Source: Niallia circulans (lineage in GTDB: Bacteria > Bacillota > Bacilli > Bacillales > Cytobacillaceae). From it: a DNA stretch of 64,000 nt. The DNA is taken from the NCBI RefSeq assembly GCF_007273535.1, contig NZ_RIBP01000001.1, forward strand, positions 806,001 through 870,000. The letters run 5' to 3'. A program made the translations under genes and the position numbers. The notes under the pieces are model-generated. The model saw only the letters and a list, made by a program, of their open reading frames with translations, was not told the origin of the DNA and searched no databases. This document shows, piece by piece, positions 1 to 7,998 of the stretch. The first letter of the stretch is position 1. Every line of letters starts with the position of its first letter.

Positions 1-876
1 ATTGTCTTGGTTTAACTTAATTTTCTTTTTCGTCAATAACCCGTATTTTAAGTAATCTTCTTCATTAATCTCAGGTGAGATGTGGAGTCTGCCTTGACCG
101 TCAAAGGCAATTTTACCGTTTTCGTATAAGGCGTCGTGATTACTGCATAGCAGGATACCGTTGTATGGATCGTTTCGTTCTTCGTTTGTGCTGTCTTTCC
201 ATGGTTTGGAGCGGCTTGCTTTCAGCAGCTCTGGCAATTCGATATCGCATAATGCACATTTGCAGCCCCATAAGGACATTAAGTCCTTCTTGAATCGTTG
301 CTGTCCTAAACGGATTTTTGTTTTCACTTCTGATTCTGTTTCGGCAATAACTGGTATTAATGTGTTATGCTCTGTTACTTTGATGTAATCCATCGATAAT
401 TCGAGCTGCTCTGTATCTATTAAGTAAATATTTAATTCGCCAATCAGCTCTAACAACTTGATCGCTAGTTCTTCATTACATGGGTACAAATAGCCTGAAT
501 TTCCACTTGCATCGTCTTGGAAAGGTGAATATTTGATTGGAAGCAGTGGTGAAATAGCGGCGAATTTCTCTTTTACATTTACCGATTTGTCCAGTTCATA
601 ATACTCGACCTCAACTAGGTACCCAGCTTCATCATCAAAAAGGTCTGATTGCAAAATTAGTGGCCTTGTTGCTTCCACACAATCCTCTTTCGCAATACTA
701 ATCGCCACAATATTTCCTTTCACATAATGAAAAATGCGGTCGCCCTTTTTCACTTCCTTCATTCTTTCCCACGAATGCTCGATACTGCCACCTTTAGCGA
801 TTTTCGGTGACCAGATTATTCCCATGTCCCTTACTTCATGGTATTTGCTTCCTTGCATGACTATATATGTGTTCAA
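1..876 (-). CDS. EVE-HNH modification-dependent endonuclease (3' end beyond left edge)
   Basis: The minus strand is open from a TTG at 876 to the left edge (292 codons, no stop), so the C-terminus is missing. An AGGAGG lies 8 nt before the TTG. Residues 3-145 look like an EVE domain (YTH/PUA-like fold that flips out modified bases): YIVMQG near the start, then IIWSPK, HSWERM and GDRIFHYVKG. Residues 200-265 form an HNH module with CALC (207-210), KASRSKPW, DPYNG (236-240) and C244-x-x-H247. EVE-HNH fusions are known type IV enzymes that cut DNA containing modified cytosine. I infer defence against modified phage DNA. There is no methyltransferase beside it in this window, as expected for type IV. 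Confidence 0.8.
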   Translation of the reverse strand, partial: MNTYIVMQGSKYHEVRDMGIIWSPKIAKGGSIEHSWERMKEVKKGDRIFHYVKGNIVAISIAKEDCVEATRPLILQSDLFDDEAGYLVEVEYYELDKSVNVKEKFAAISPLLPIKYSPFQDDASGNSGYLYPCNEELAIKLLELIGELNIYLIDTEQLELSMDYIKVTEHNTLIPVIAETESEVKTKIRLGQQRFKKDLMSLWGCKCALCDIELPELLKASRSKPWKDSTNEERNDPYNGILLCSNHDALYENGKIAFDGQGRLHISPEINEEDYLKYGLLTKKKIKLNQDN

Positions 877-1584
877 GCTAACTTCCTCCTGTATATCTGC
901 TTGCTTAAATCCTGTTATTTATTTCAGTTTGTTAACATTAACTTTTATAAATGCTTATTTTATTAATTTATTATTATATTGGATGCGTATAATTTTTTAG
1001 ACTTTACTGAGTTAGTTTTTGTGCAGCTACATGTTATGTGCACACACTGATGCAGTAAGTTTATTCGTACGTTTGTTCCATAAGTAATTATAACATAAGC
1101 TGTACTGATTATTGTCTCCTTACGTGCTTATATTCGACTTTTTTTGACATGGTTAGTAGATGGATTTTAATTGCTTAATACTTCTGTAATTTATTTCTTT
1201 TCAAGCGAGTCTCGACAGTAAGTGTCTTTATCTTTTCACTCGTGTATTCAAATACATAAAAACATTTTATTGTTTCAGTATTATCAATGGTTTTAATATA
1301 GTGACTATATATAGCCACTATGATTTCTACATTACAATTCCTATATCCTAAATGGCATAAATCAATGTGTTTTGCATACTATTTTTTAGGAAAGTGTCCG
1401 TCTAGTAAGTCACCTTACTAATTAATATGTAATGCCAGATTTTTTCGCAAAACCTATACAAAATCTTTGAAACACATTAAACTAGATGTAATTACGAGAT
1501 AGTTCAGCTAAGGATAAGCTGCCAATCTTGTTCATTATTACATTTTAAATGGAATAGAAATTCAACTTTTACTGAGGGATATAT
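877..1584. other. AT-rich intergenic region with a 24-bp palindrome
   Basis: About 700 bp without a supportable gene. It carries the promoter side of the EVE-HNH gene and one copy of a 24-bp palindrome (1298-1321) that recurs twice elsewhere. The right part precedes the IS3 remnant, but I could not identify IS terminal inverted repeats. Confidence 0.5.
1298..1321. repeat. 24-bp palindromic element, copy A
   Basis: Half sites ATAGTG and CACTAT flank an alternating TA centre (CTATATATAG). 11 of 12 positions pair. It matches the copy at 31214-31237 at 22 of 24 bases and the copy at 29068-29091 at 21 of 24. Confidence 0.6.
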
Positions 1585-2022
1585 ATGACATCAAAATCAA
1601 ATAATTCAAAAAAGCAAAAAACTTCCGTTCCTCTGATAGCAAACAAAAGGCAGCAAGATATGGAAAATGACTACTTAACAAAACTAGAATTGCTTATGTC
1701 TAAACAAGAAAACATCACCAATCAAGACAAAGCCAAAATAGTCTATGAATTAAGGAAGCAATATCCGGTAACAGCTCTTGTGAAGTACGTTAATATTCCA
1801 CGAAGCACTTATTATAACCTGCTGAAACAAATGAGCCGACCTGATAAGGATGCTGATATAAAGGTTGAAATACAAACAATTTTTGATGAGCATGAAGGCC
1901 GGTATGGCTACCGCCGAATTCGCGAGGAGCTTGCAAAGCGTGGACAAAACGTTAATCATAAGAAGGTTTTGCGAATCATGAAAATTTTAGGAATAAAAAG
2001 TTCTTCTAGCAGAAAAAAATGA
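1585..2022 (+). pseudogene. Truncated IS3-family (IS150-like) transposase OrfB
   Basis: This 145-residue product matches only the N-terminal HTH_21 part of IS3-family OrfB. Recognisable blocks are IPRSTYYN, then GRYGYRRIREEL and NHKKVLRIMK, the usual lead-in to the catalytic domain. The DDE integrase core of about 180 residues is absent: the frame stops right after LGIK-SSSSRKK, where full-length enzymes continue. A ribosome binding site (GAGGGATAT) precedes the ATG. A transcription terminator follows within 30 bp, and the next gene is a sulfatase, so the 3' half has been lost. It cannot transpose by itself. It may mark an old insertion at the border of the sulfatase locus. Confidence 0.8.
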
Positions 2023-2046
2023 TCGTTTTTTTAAAATACCTTTAAT

Positions 2047-2087
2047 AAAAAAAGTGAGTCCGATAAAATATCGAACTCACTTTTTTT
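2047..2087. terminator. Bidirectional terminator
   Basis: Hairpin AGTGAGTCCGATA / TATCGAACTCACT with a 3-nt loop, flanked by A and T runs on both sides. It serves the sulfatase gene (minus) and the IS remnant (plus). Confidence 0.85.
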
Positions 2088-2088
2088 G

Positions 2089-3591
2089 TTAGTGTGCTTT
2101 CGCTTCCCTGCTCGATCTTTTATGTGGAACAACGTCACAGGTTTGCTGGTAAAAATCTAGCATTTTTTCTTTTAAATCGAACAGAACGGAAGTTAAATTT
2201 GGATCATTTATACGATTAGTAGTTTCTTCTGGATCTTGCTTAATGTCGTATAATTCATCTTCTTCGTACACTCTTTTTACATATTTATAGTCTTTTGTGC
2301 GAATCATCGTTGCTTTAGTGTGCTCTGGTCCTTCACTGCGCTGCATTTCACCTCTTGGCCAATAAAGCATTGATGTGTCTTCATTTGCAGGTGCAGACTC
2401 ATTGCAATGATATTCCCCATGCATTCTACCGCCTTCACAAAATACTGCTTCACGATGTTCTTCTTTTATTCCTGCAATTAATGGTGAAAGAGACTGTCCG
2501 AAATGGGTGTAATCTGCCTCTATCCCTGCCATTTCATGTACCGTCGCAGCCAAGTCCACAAGCTCGATTAAAGCATCGCTGATTCCTGGTTTGATTTGGT
2601 GGTGTGCTGGTGGTTTAACGATAAATGGTACTCTTGCCAAACAATCTTGAAAAGTATTTTGCGTTTTTTCTACTAATCCATAATCGCCTGTAAAGTCACC
2701 ATGATCGGAAAAGAAAAAGACAGCTGTATCATCATAAATCCCCGCCTCTTTTAGTGCTTGCATTAATAGTCCAAATTGGTAATCAACGCGAGCACACATG
2801 CTGTAGTACACCGACCTTAGCTCAGTCCAGCGCTCCTCAGACCATCCTTCCATGTTATATCTTTCCCGCAGTCCTGCCAGCATTGACGGCATATCTTTTG
2901 AAAGGTCCTCTGCTTTGATACGGTTAGGCAGTTTTGATTTATCTATCATACTGTACCAAGGGTCCTCCACCGCATATGGGGGGTGGGGATAAAGTATAGG
3001 CAAGTAAATGCAAAGCGGCTTATCCTCTGGCGCGTTTTTAATCTGTTCAATTGCGCCGAAGATATTGGCCCAATCACTGTCATAATAGCATTCTTCTCCT
3101 TGCTCCTTTTCCAGCTTGCCAACTAAAAACGAGTAATACGTGTCACTGCCAGGCAACCCCCGCCAGTTATCCTCACCACCTGTGAACATACCGCCAAACA
3201 TCGGCTTTGGCTGATTTTCCGGTTCATACTTCATATCGCAATACGCATCAAAGCCATTTTCTGAAGGAACAAGATCATTTTTCCCACCCCACCAGACATG
3301 ATATCCATTATTCTTTAATGTCTTTAATAGTACAGGCTCCTCTTCGCTCATCATGTGATACATAGTGCGATGCCCTCTTACATGAGGATACCAGCCAGAC
3401 ATAAACGAACAGCGGCTTGGTGTACATACAGGGTTTTGGCAAAATGCGTTCCGAAAGGAGACACCGTCCTCTCTTGTCATTTCATCTAAATTAGGAGTTA
3501 CTGCAGCAGGGTTCCCCATATGGCCAAGCACGTCCCCGCGCCATTGATCTGGATTAAACAAAATAATATGTGGTTTTTTCTTCATCGTCAT
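2089..3591 (-). CDS. Sulfatase, Cys-type (S1 family), cytoplasmic
   Basis: 500-residue alkaline-phosphatase-fold sulfatase that hydrolyses sulfate esters. The activation motif C56-T-P-S-R60 is present; C56 would be oxidised to formylglycine. D15 near the N-terminus and D296-H297-G298-D299 are typical metal and substrate ligands. There is no signal peptide, so it should act inside the cell on an imported sulfated substrate. It lies 19 bp behind a GPH symporter (3611-4996) and is probably its operon partner. The activating enzyme is likely the FGE encoded at 11098-12057. The ATG at 3591 has GGGAGG before it. Substrate is not readable from sequence; choline sulfatase is an alternative label, but the sugar-transporter context favours a glycan sulfatase. 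Confidence 0.85.
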   Translation of the reverse strand: MTMKKKPHIILFNPDQWRGDVLGHMGNPAAVTPNLDEMTREDGVSFRNAFCQNPVCTPSRCSFMSGWYPHVRGHRTMYHMMSEEEPVLLKTLKNNGYHVWWGGKNDLVPSENGFDAYCDMKYEPENQPKPMFGGMFTGGEDNWRGLPGSDTYYSFLVGKLEKEQGEECYYDSDWANIFGAIEQIKNAPEDKPLCIYLPILYPHPPYAVEDPWYSMIDKSKLPNRIKAEDLSKDMPSMLAGLRERYNMEGWSEERWTELRSVYYSMCARVDYQFGLLMQALKEAGIYDDTAVFFFSDHGDFTGDYGLVEKTQNTFQDCLARVPFIVKPPAHHQIKPGISDALIELVDLAATVHEMAGIEADYTHFGQSLSPLIAGIKEEHREAVFCEGGRMHGEYHCNESAPANEDTSMLYWPRGEMQRSEGPEHTKATMIRTKDYKYVKRVYEEDELYDIKQDPEETTNRINDPNLTSVLFDLKEKMLDFYQQTCDVVPHKRSSREAKAH

Positions 3592-3610
3592 CGTTTCTCC
3601 TCCCTTAAAA

Positions 3611-4996
3611 TTATAGACCTGGCGGCTGGCTGTTTATGTCTTTTTTATTTATTTCTGCTAGTATTTTAGAGTGATAGTCATTATTAATCGGATAGAACTT
3701 CATAAATACTAAGCCAAGTGCATAGCCGATAATCGGAACAAGGAAGTACACATAGTTAATCATGCTCAATACCTCTGGAGGCTGCTGCGGTCCTGCAACG
3801 TAACCGACAACACCAAGCAAAACACCAGACAAAAGGCCGCCGATTGCTGCTCCAACCTTATTTATAAAAATCATCATCGAGTGGACTGTTGCAGAGCCAT
3901 TTAAGCCTGTTTTAAGTTTGCCATAATCTACACAGTCTGGCAGCATCATCCACGGCAATACTGTTGTGAATGGACCGAGGACTTTAACGAAAACAGATAA
4001 TACAAAAATTGTCATTACATATTCTGACGGGGTTAATAAAAGAATCGCCGATGGCACAATCGTTATAAAACAGCTGAAATTATAAAGTGCTTTTTTTCCG
4101 TATTTCTTGGCGAGATGCGGTGTCACAAAGTAAGCAGGAATCGCAAGAATTGTTCCCCAAATAAATAGCTGTGAATATAAGTCAGGTCTGCCAATATTAT
4201 ATTGCCAGTAGTAAATGGCAATCGAAGATGTGGACATTAGGGCTGCCATTTTTACTACAGTTGCAAGTAAAAGAATAGCAAGTGGTTTGTTTGTAGAGAT
4301 TAATTTCATCTGCGCTTTAATAGTTGGATGCTCTTTTTGTTCCAATGATTTCAGGTTGTTAATTTCTTTATTATCATGCTGCTTTGAACCGTAAGCACAA
4401 AGCCAATAGGAGAAAATAGACGCAATCGAGAACAAGAGTGTGGCAAAAAACCAGCCTTTCTGTCCACTGCCGAAAAAGGCTACTAATGGAAGCACAGAGC
4501 CTGAAACTGCTAAGCTTCCAAGGTTACCCATAAAATTCTTTGCTGTAACAATCCAGTTTCTCTGTGTTGTTTCTTGACTTAACACTGCACTTAGAGCGTG
4601 ATATGGTATATTAACGATAGATGAAACAAAGGAATATCCGACGTATACGGCAATGGCATAAGCAATTTTACCTGTTGGACTTAATTCAGGTGCCGTAAAT
4701 AGCAGCAATGTTGACATTGCCAGCAGTGGCGAGCCAAAGATTAACCATGGTCTATATGTGCCCCACCTGCTCCTCGTTCGATCTGCAAGCATTCCTAAAA
4801 AAGGATCTAAAAAGGCATCTATCAATCTAACAACCAAAAATACAGTACCAACAGCAGCAGGTGAAATCTTAAATACATCTGTGTAGAAAAACATTAAAAA
4901 GGAAGTAGTAAATACAAATAATAAATTGGAACCAAAACCGCCAAAAGAATAAAATACAACTTCACTCTTTTTTACACTTGCATTTGCGCTTTTCAT
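3611..4996 (-). CDS. GPH-family glycoside/hexuronide:cation symporter
   Basis: 461-residue membrane protein of the glycoside-pentoside-hexuronide (MelB-like, MFS_2) family with about 12 hydrophobic segments. Family signatures include DPFLGMLADRTRSRWGTYRPW near residues 55-75 and the MLPDCVDYGK stretch near 350-360. It would import a sugar or sulfated sugar with H+ or Na+. It starts at an ATG with AAGGGGGAAACGT upstream and is followed by the sulfatase, so import and desulfation are coupled. It is a close paralogue of the symporter at 5582-6964. An exact copy of the locus operator lies 75 bp upstream (5071-5084). Confidence 0.9.
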   Translation of the reverse strand: MKSANASVKKSEVVFYSFGGFGSNLLFVFTTSFLMFFYTDVFKISPAAVGTVFLVVRLIDAFLDPFLGMLADRTRSRWGTYRPWLIFGSPLLAMSTLLLFTAPELSPTGKIAYAIAVYVGYSFVSSIVNIPYHALSAVLSQETTQRNWIVTAKNFMGNLGSLAVSGSVLPLVAFFGSGQKGWFFATLLFSIASIFSYWLCAYGSKQHDNKEINNLKSLEQKEHPTIKAQMKLISTNKPLAILLLATVVKMAALMSTSSIAIYYWQYNIGRPDLYSQLFIWGTILAIPAYFVTPHLAKKYGKKALYNFSCFITIVPSAILLLTPSEYVMTIFVLSVFVKVLGPFTTVLPWMMLPDCVDYGKLKTGLNGSATVHSMMIFINKVGAAIGGLLSGVLLGVVGYVAGPQQPPEVLSMINYVYFLVPIIGYALGLVFMKFYPINNDYHSKILAEINKKDINSQPPGL

Positions 4997-5070
4997 ACGT
5001 TTCCCCCTTATGATTTCATCCTAATTAACCTCTAAAAACAATTAATAATGTAATCACCTCCACATTTATA

Positions 5071-5084
5071 TAGAAGCGCTTCCA
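5071..5084. promoter_or_regulatory. LacI-type operator TAGAAGCGCTTCCA
   Basis: Exact copy 1 of 4 of this 14-mer, 75 bp upstream of the GPH symporter start at 4996. The core GAAGCGCTTC is a perfect palindrome, and the other copies cover the rest of the sulfatase locus. Confidence 0.8.
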
Positions 5085-5160
5085 CATTTTGTTGTAAGCA
5101 CTTTCATCTTGCTGTTAGCACAAATTTATCAAAAAATTTCACCTTCTGCAATATCATTAA

Positions 5161-5187
5161 ATTTATAGGGTATAACGAAGTTTTATA
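5161..5187. promoter_or_regulatory. 27-bp conserved upstream element, copy 1
   Basis: ATTTATAGGGTATAACGAA followed by G and TTTTATA. It is identical at 26 of 27 bases to 9903-9929. Both copies sit about 75-90 bp beyond an operator, upstream of minus-strand sulfatase-locus genes. It is probably a promoter or activator site; I could not assign clean -35/-10 boxes. Confidence 0.5.
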
Positions 5188-5203
5188 TATTTAAATTATA
5201 TAA

Positions 5204-5216
5204 GGAAGCGCTTTCT
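5204..5216. promoter_or_regulatory. Variant operator / cre-like site
   Basis: GGAAGCGCTTTCT, a variant of the locus operator that also resembles a CcpA cre box. Confidence 0.45.
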
Positions 5217-5260
5217 ATTATAATTCAAAGTGGCTAGAACATAAGTATGTGAATCAGCAT

Positions 5261-5306
5261 AAAAAACGAACTATCTATTCAAATACCGATTAGATAGCTC
5301 GTTTTT
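5261..5306. terminator. Bidirectional terminator
   Basis: Hairpin ACGAACTATCTA / TAGATAGCTCGT with an A6 run on the left and a T6 run on the right, about 275 bp downstream of the symporter gene ending at 5582. Confidence 0.7.
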
Positions 5307-5325
5307 TCTTGGGTTACAATAATTA

Positions 5326-5460
5326 GAAATCTTAGTGGAATGGAGCGGAGGCCACTCGACTCCTGCGGGAAATAGAGGAAAAGGTGAGACCCCACAGGCG
5401 AAGCCGAGGAGACTCATCTTCCTCCCCGCGGAAAGCGTTTGGCTATAGCGCAATGAAACG
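5326..5460 (+). repeat. Bacillaceae-type structured intergenic repeat, copy 1
   Basis: GC-rich block starting AAATCTTAGTGGAATGGAGC, containing GGCCACTCGACTCCTGCGGG and ending CCCGCGGAAAGCG. I recall near-identical blocks from many Bacillaceae intergenic regions. Its left 33 bases also occur, inverted, at 39108-39140. The ends can pair (CACTCG / CGAGTG in copy 2). Confidence 0.7.
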
Positions 5461-5581
5461 AACTAATTTTAACTCCATATTTTATTTAGTCACAAGCTCC
5501 ATTTTTTAAAAATTGATGTAATTTTATTATTCGAGTTTAGAAAGGTTATCTTTTGTTTTGTCCCAACCTCTTATAAGGATA

Positions 5582-6964
5582 TTAGCTAACTACTTTATTT
5601 TGATTCTCTCTTTCGTCTATGTCTTTTGTCATTTTAGCTTGTACCTCTGGAGTAATTCCATAGAATTTAAACGCAATAATAGCGATAATATAGCCAATAA
5701 CAGGGGCAAGGAAATAAAGGTAGGTAATCATATTTAATGCTTCTGTTGTTTGCTGCTGACCTGCGGCATATCCGGCAGTACCAAGGAGAGCGCCAGCAAG
5801 AATCCCGCCAAGTGCTGCAGCTAATTTATTTGTAAACAGCATCATTGAGTGAATCGTTGCTGATCCGTTAATGCCTGTTTTCCATTTTCCATAATCAACA
5901 CAGTCTGCAATCATTATCCATGGCAGAACACCTGATAACGGTCCGAGGACTTTGACTAAAACAGATAGTGTAAAAATTTCCGCTATATTTTCGTAGGAAG
6001 AGAATAACAAAATGACAAGTGGTAAAATCGTTATCAAACACGAAACAATAAACACTTTTTTCTTGCCAAATTTTGTGACGAACCAAGGAATAGACAGAAA
6101 CGCAGGAATGGATAACAATGTCCCCCAAATGAATAATTGGGAATATAAATCCTCTCTGCCAATATTGTATTGCCAATAGTAAATAGCCGTTTGCGAGTTA
6201 ACAATTTGTGCTGTCATATTAGCAAAGCCAGCGATTAATAAGGCAAGTAACGGTCCATTTTTTGAAATAATCTTCAGCTGCTCCTTAAGTGGAGGATGAC
6301 CTTCAGTAGAATTCAGTGCTTTTTGATTATTAACCTCTGCGTTATCTGCATTTTTAGCACCGATTGCACAAAACCAATAGGATGCAATCGTAACGACAGA
6401 AAATGCTAATGTAGTATAGAACCAGCCTTTTTCGCCACTGCCAAAGAACGCAACAACTGGTAGTGCTGCACCAGAAATCAACAATGTTCCAAGACTGCCC
6501 ATAAGCTGTTTGGCCGTTACAATCACTGTCCGTTGACTTGGGTCCTGACTCAAAATTGGTGTTAAGGCGTGATATGGAATATTGACAAGTGAAGAAACTA
6601 GAGAATATCCAACATACACCGCAATCGCATAAATGATTTTATTAGATGCACTTAAATCTGGTGCACTGAATAACAGCAATGTCATCGCTGCTAATAATGG
6701 CGAACCAAACATTAACCACGGACGATATGTACCCCACTTGCTTCTTGTTCTGTCAGCAAGCATGCCAATAAACGGATCTAAAATGGCATCAATAACTCTA
6801 ACAAGCAAAAATACCGAACCTACTGCTAATGGTGATATTTTAAATACATCTGTATAGAAATACATTAAAAAGGATGTTGTTAATGTGAATAGAAGATTTG
6901 ATCCAAATCCGCCAAGTGAATAGAAAAATATATCGCTTTTTTGGGCTCTTGTTTTTGTGCTCAT
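5582..6964 (-). CDS. GPH-family glycoside/hexuronide:cation symporter, second copy
   Basis: 460-residue paralogue of the product of 3611-4996. It shares the FYSLGGFGSNLLF start, DPFIGMLADRTRSKWGTYRPW and IADCVDYGKWKTGINGSAT. About 12 membrane segments are visible, and it should be a sugar:cation importer. It is the last gene of a probable operon sulfatase (7999-9777), ROK kinase (7063-7968), symporter. The ATG at 6964 has CGGAGGG upstream, and an exact operator copy (7001-7014) sits 37 bp before it, so it may have its own regulated promoter. Two paralogous importers next to two different sulfatases suggest two related sulfated substrates. Confidence 0.9.
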   Translation of the reverse strand: MSTKTRAQKSDIFFYSLGGFGSNLLFTLTTSFLMYFYTDVFKISPLAVGSVFLLVRVIDAILDPFIGMLADRTRSKWGTYRPWLMFGSPLLAAMTLLLFSAPDLSASNKIIYAIAVYVGYSLVSSLVNIPYHALTPILSQDPSQRTVIVTAKQLMGSLGTLLISGAALPVVAFFGSGEKGWFYTTLAFSVVTIASYWFCAIGAKNADNAEVNNQKALNSTEGHPPLKEQLKIISKNGPLLALLIAGFANMTAQIVNSQTAIYYWQYNIGREDLYSQLFIWGTLLSIPAFLSIPWFVTKFGKKKVFIVSCLITILPLVILLFSSYENIAEIFTLSVLVKVLGPLSGVLPWIMIADCVDYGKWKTGINGSATIHSMMLFTNKLAAALGGILAGALLGTAGYAAGQQQTTEALNMITYLYFLAPVIGYIIAIIAFKFYGITPEVQAKMTKDIDERENQNKVVS

Positions 6965-7000
6965 CTGTTTTTTCCCTCCGTAAAATTACATTATAAATTA

Positions 7001-7014
7001 TAGAAGCGCTTCCA
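7001..7014. promoter_or_regulatory. LacI-type operator TAGAAGCGCTTCCA
   Basis: Exact copy 2 of 4, between the ROK kinase stop (7063) and the symporter start (6964). This points to an internal regulated promoter. Confidence 0.8.
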
Positions 7015-7062
7015 CAAATTATTAAAAGTTGTGGAGGCAACAATATGCTGCCCCGCCCTTTT

Positions 7063-7968
7063 TTAGCTTATAAACGCTCCCTCTTTGCTCACAAAGAAAT
7101 GATACAATGCTCCATAAAGGTTCGCATCATTGCGGAAATGACAAGCAACAATATTCGGGTTCGCCATATGCATCGGATTTGCCTGTTTAATTTCCTCTAC
7201 TGCCCACTTAATTCGTTCTAATAGAATCTTTTGAGCACTGACACCACCACCGATGGCAAATATCTCTGGGTCTAGAATATATTGAAGATTAAGGATTTGA
7301 CCTGCTACGTGTATACAAAAATCATCAAAAATCTTCATCGCTTCCTTGTCGCCGCTATTTATATAGTTAAATACAGCTTCACCATCGGTTAAGTCTGCAA
7401 GCTGCTTAACTTCCGCTATGCTGCGCACCATTAAGGCACCAGAACCTAAAGCACCCATAAAGCTTGTTTCTTTCGTATTTGGATCTAAATTGCTCATCAC
7501 ATAGCTGATTTCTCCTGCTGACAGATTCACTCCGCGATGCAGTTTTCCATCTAAAATCACTCCGCCGCCAACGCCGCTCCCCAGCACTAATACGACAGCA
7601 TCTTTTTTCCCTTTAATACTGCCAAGCCAAAGTTCAGCTAATGCAGCACACTTACCATCGTTTTCCACCGTTGTTTCTATGTTATATTTGCTTTTTATCA
7701 TGTCTGCAAGATTTACTTCATGCAAAAACGGAAAGGAACCGCCGTAATAAATGACACCGCTGTTAACATCCACTGTGCCTGGACAGCTTATCGCAATCCC
7801 TTTGATGCTAGTTAAATCATGCTCTTCAATGATGGAAAATAAAGCTTCCTTAAAATCAGGCAGATTTGTTTTAACTGTCGGCTTTTTGTTTTTTTCCATA
7901 ATCGTTCCTGCCGAATTAAGCAGGGCATATTTAATAAATGTTCCTCCCATATCCATAACAAGATACAT
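7063..7968 (-). CDS. ROK-family sugar kinase
   Basis: 301-residue ROK kinase, likely phosphorylating the sugar released after desulfation. It shows the N-terminal phosphate-binding DMGGTFIK, GVGGGVILDGKLHRG in the middle, and GGGVS toward the C-terminus. The zinc motif CxCGxxGCxE of glucokinase/NagC-type ROK proteins is missing, as in some beta-glucoside and other specialised ROK kinases. There is no DNA-binding domain, so it is an enzyme rather than a repressor. I chose the ATG at 7968 because AAAGG is 9 nt before it; two ATGs at 7977 and 7974 sit too close to that site. It lies between sulfatase and symporter genes in the same orientation. Confidence 0.85.
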   Translation of the reverse strand: MYLVMDMGGTFIKYALLNSAGTIMEKNKKPTVKTNLPDFKEALFSIIEEHDLTSIKGIAISCPGTVDVNSGVIYYGGSFPFLHEVNLADMIKSKYNIETTVENDGKCAALAELWLGSIKGKKDAVVLVLGSGVGGGVILDGKLHRGVNLSAGEISYVMSNLDPNTKETSFMGALGSGALMVRSIAEVKQLADLTDGEAVFNYINSGDKEAMKIFDDFCIHVAGQILNLQYILDPEIFAIGGGVSAQKILLERIKWAVEEIKQANPMHMANPNIVACHFRNDANLYGALYHFFVSKEGAFIS

Positions 7969-7998
7969 TGTCATCATCCTTTCTTGGCAAAATTCCTG

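Larger units (their letters stand above)
4997..5581. other. Regulatory and repeat-bearing intergenic region
   Basis: 585 bp between two parallel symporter genes. From left to right it holds a LacI-type operator (5071-5084), a 27-bp conserved element (5161-5187), a variant operator (5204-5216), a bidirectional terminator (5261-5306) and a GC-rich Bacillaceae repeat (5326-5460). No real gene. Confidence 0.7.

Noticed and set aside
75..1000. Plus-strand ORFs of 72-88 residues
   Set aside because: They are antisense shadows of the EVE-HNH gene and its promoter; cysteine- and leucine-rich composition is not protein-like, and no ribosome binding sites.
1585..2022. Functional transposon
   Set aside because: No DDE domain, no orfA, and no terminal inverted repeats found; only a remnant.
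5271..5453. 60-residue minus-strand ORF (LSAGRKMSLLGFACGVSPFP...)
   Set aside because: It is the translation of the Bacillaceae-type repeat and an adjacent terminator. I have seen such peptides annotated wrongly in many genomes; no ribosome binding site.
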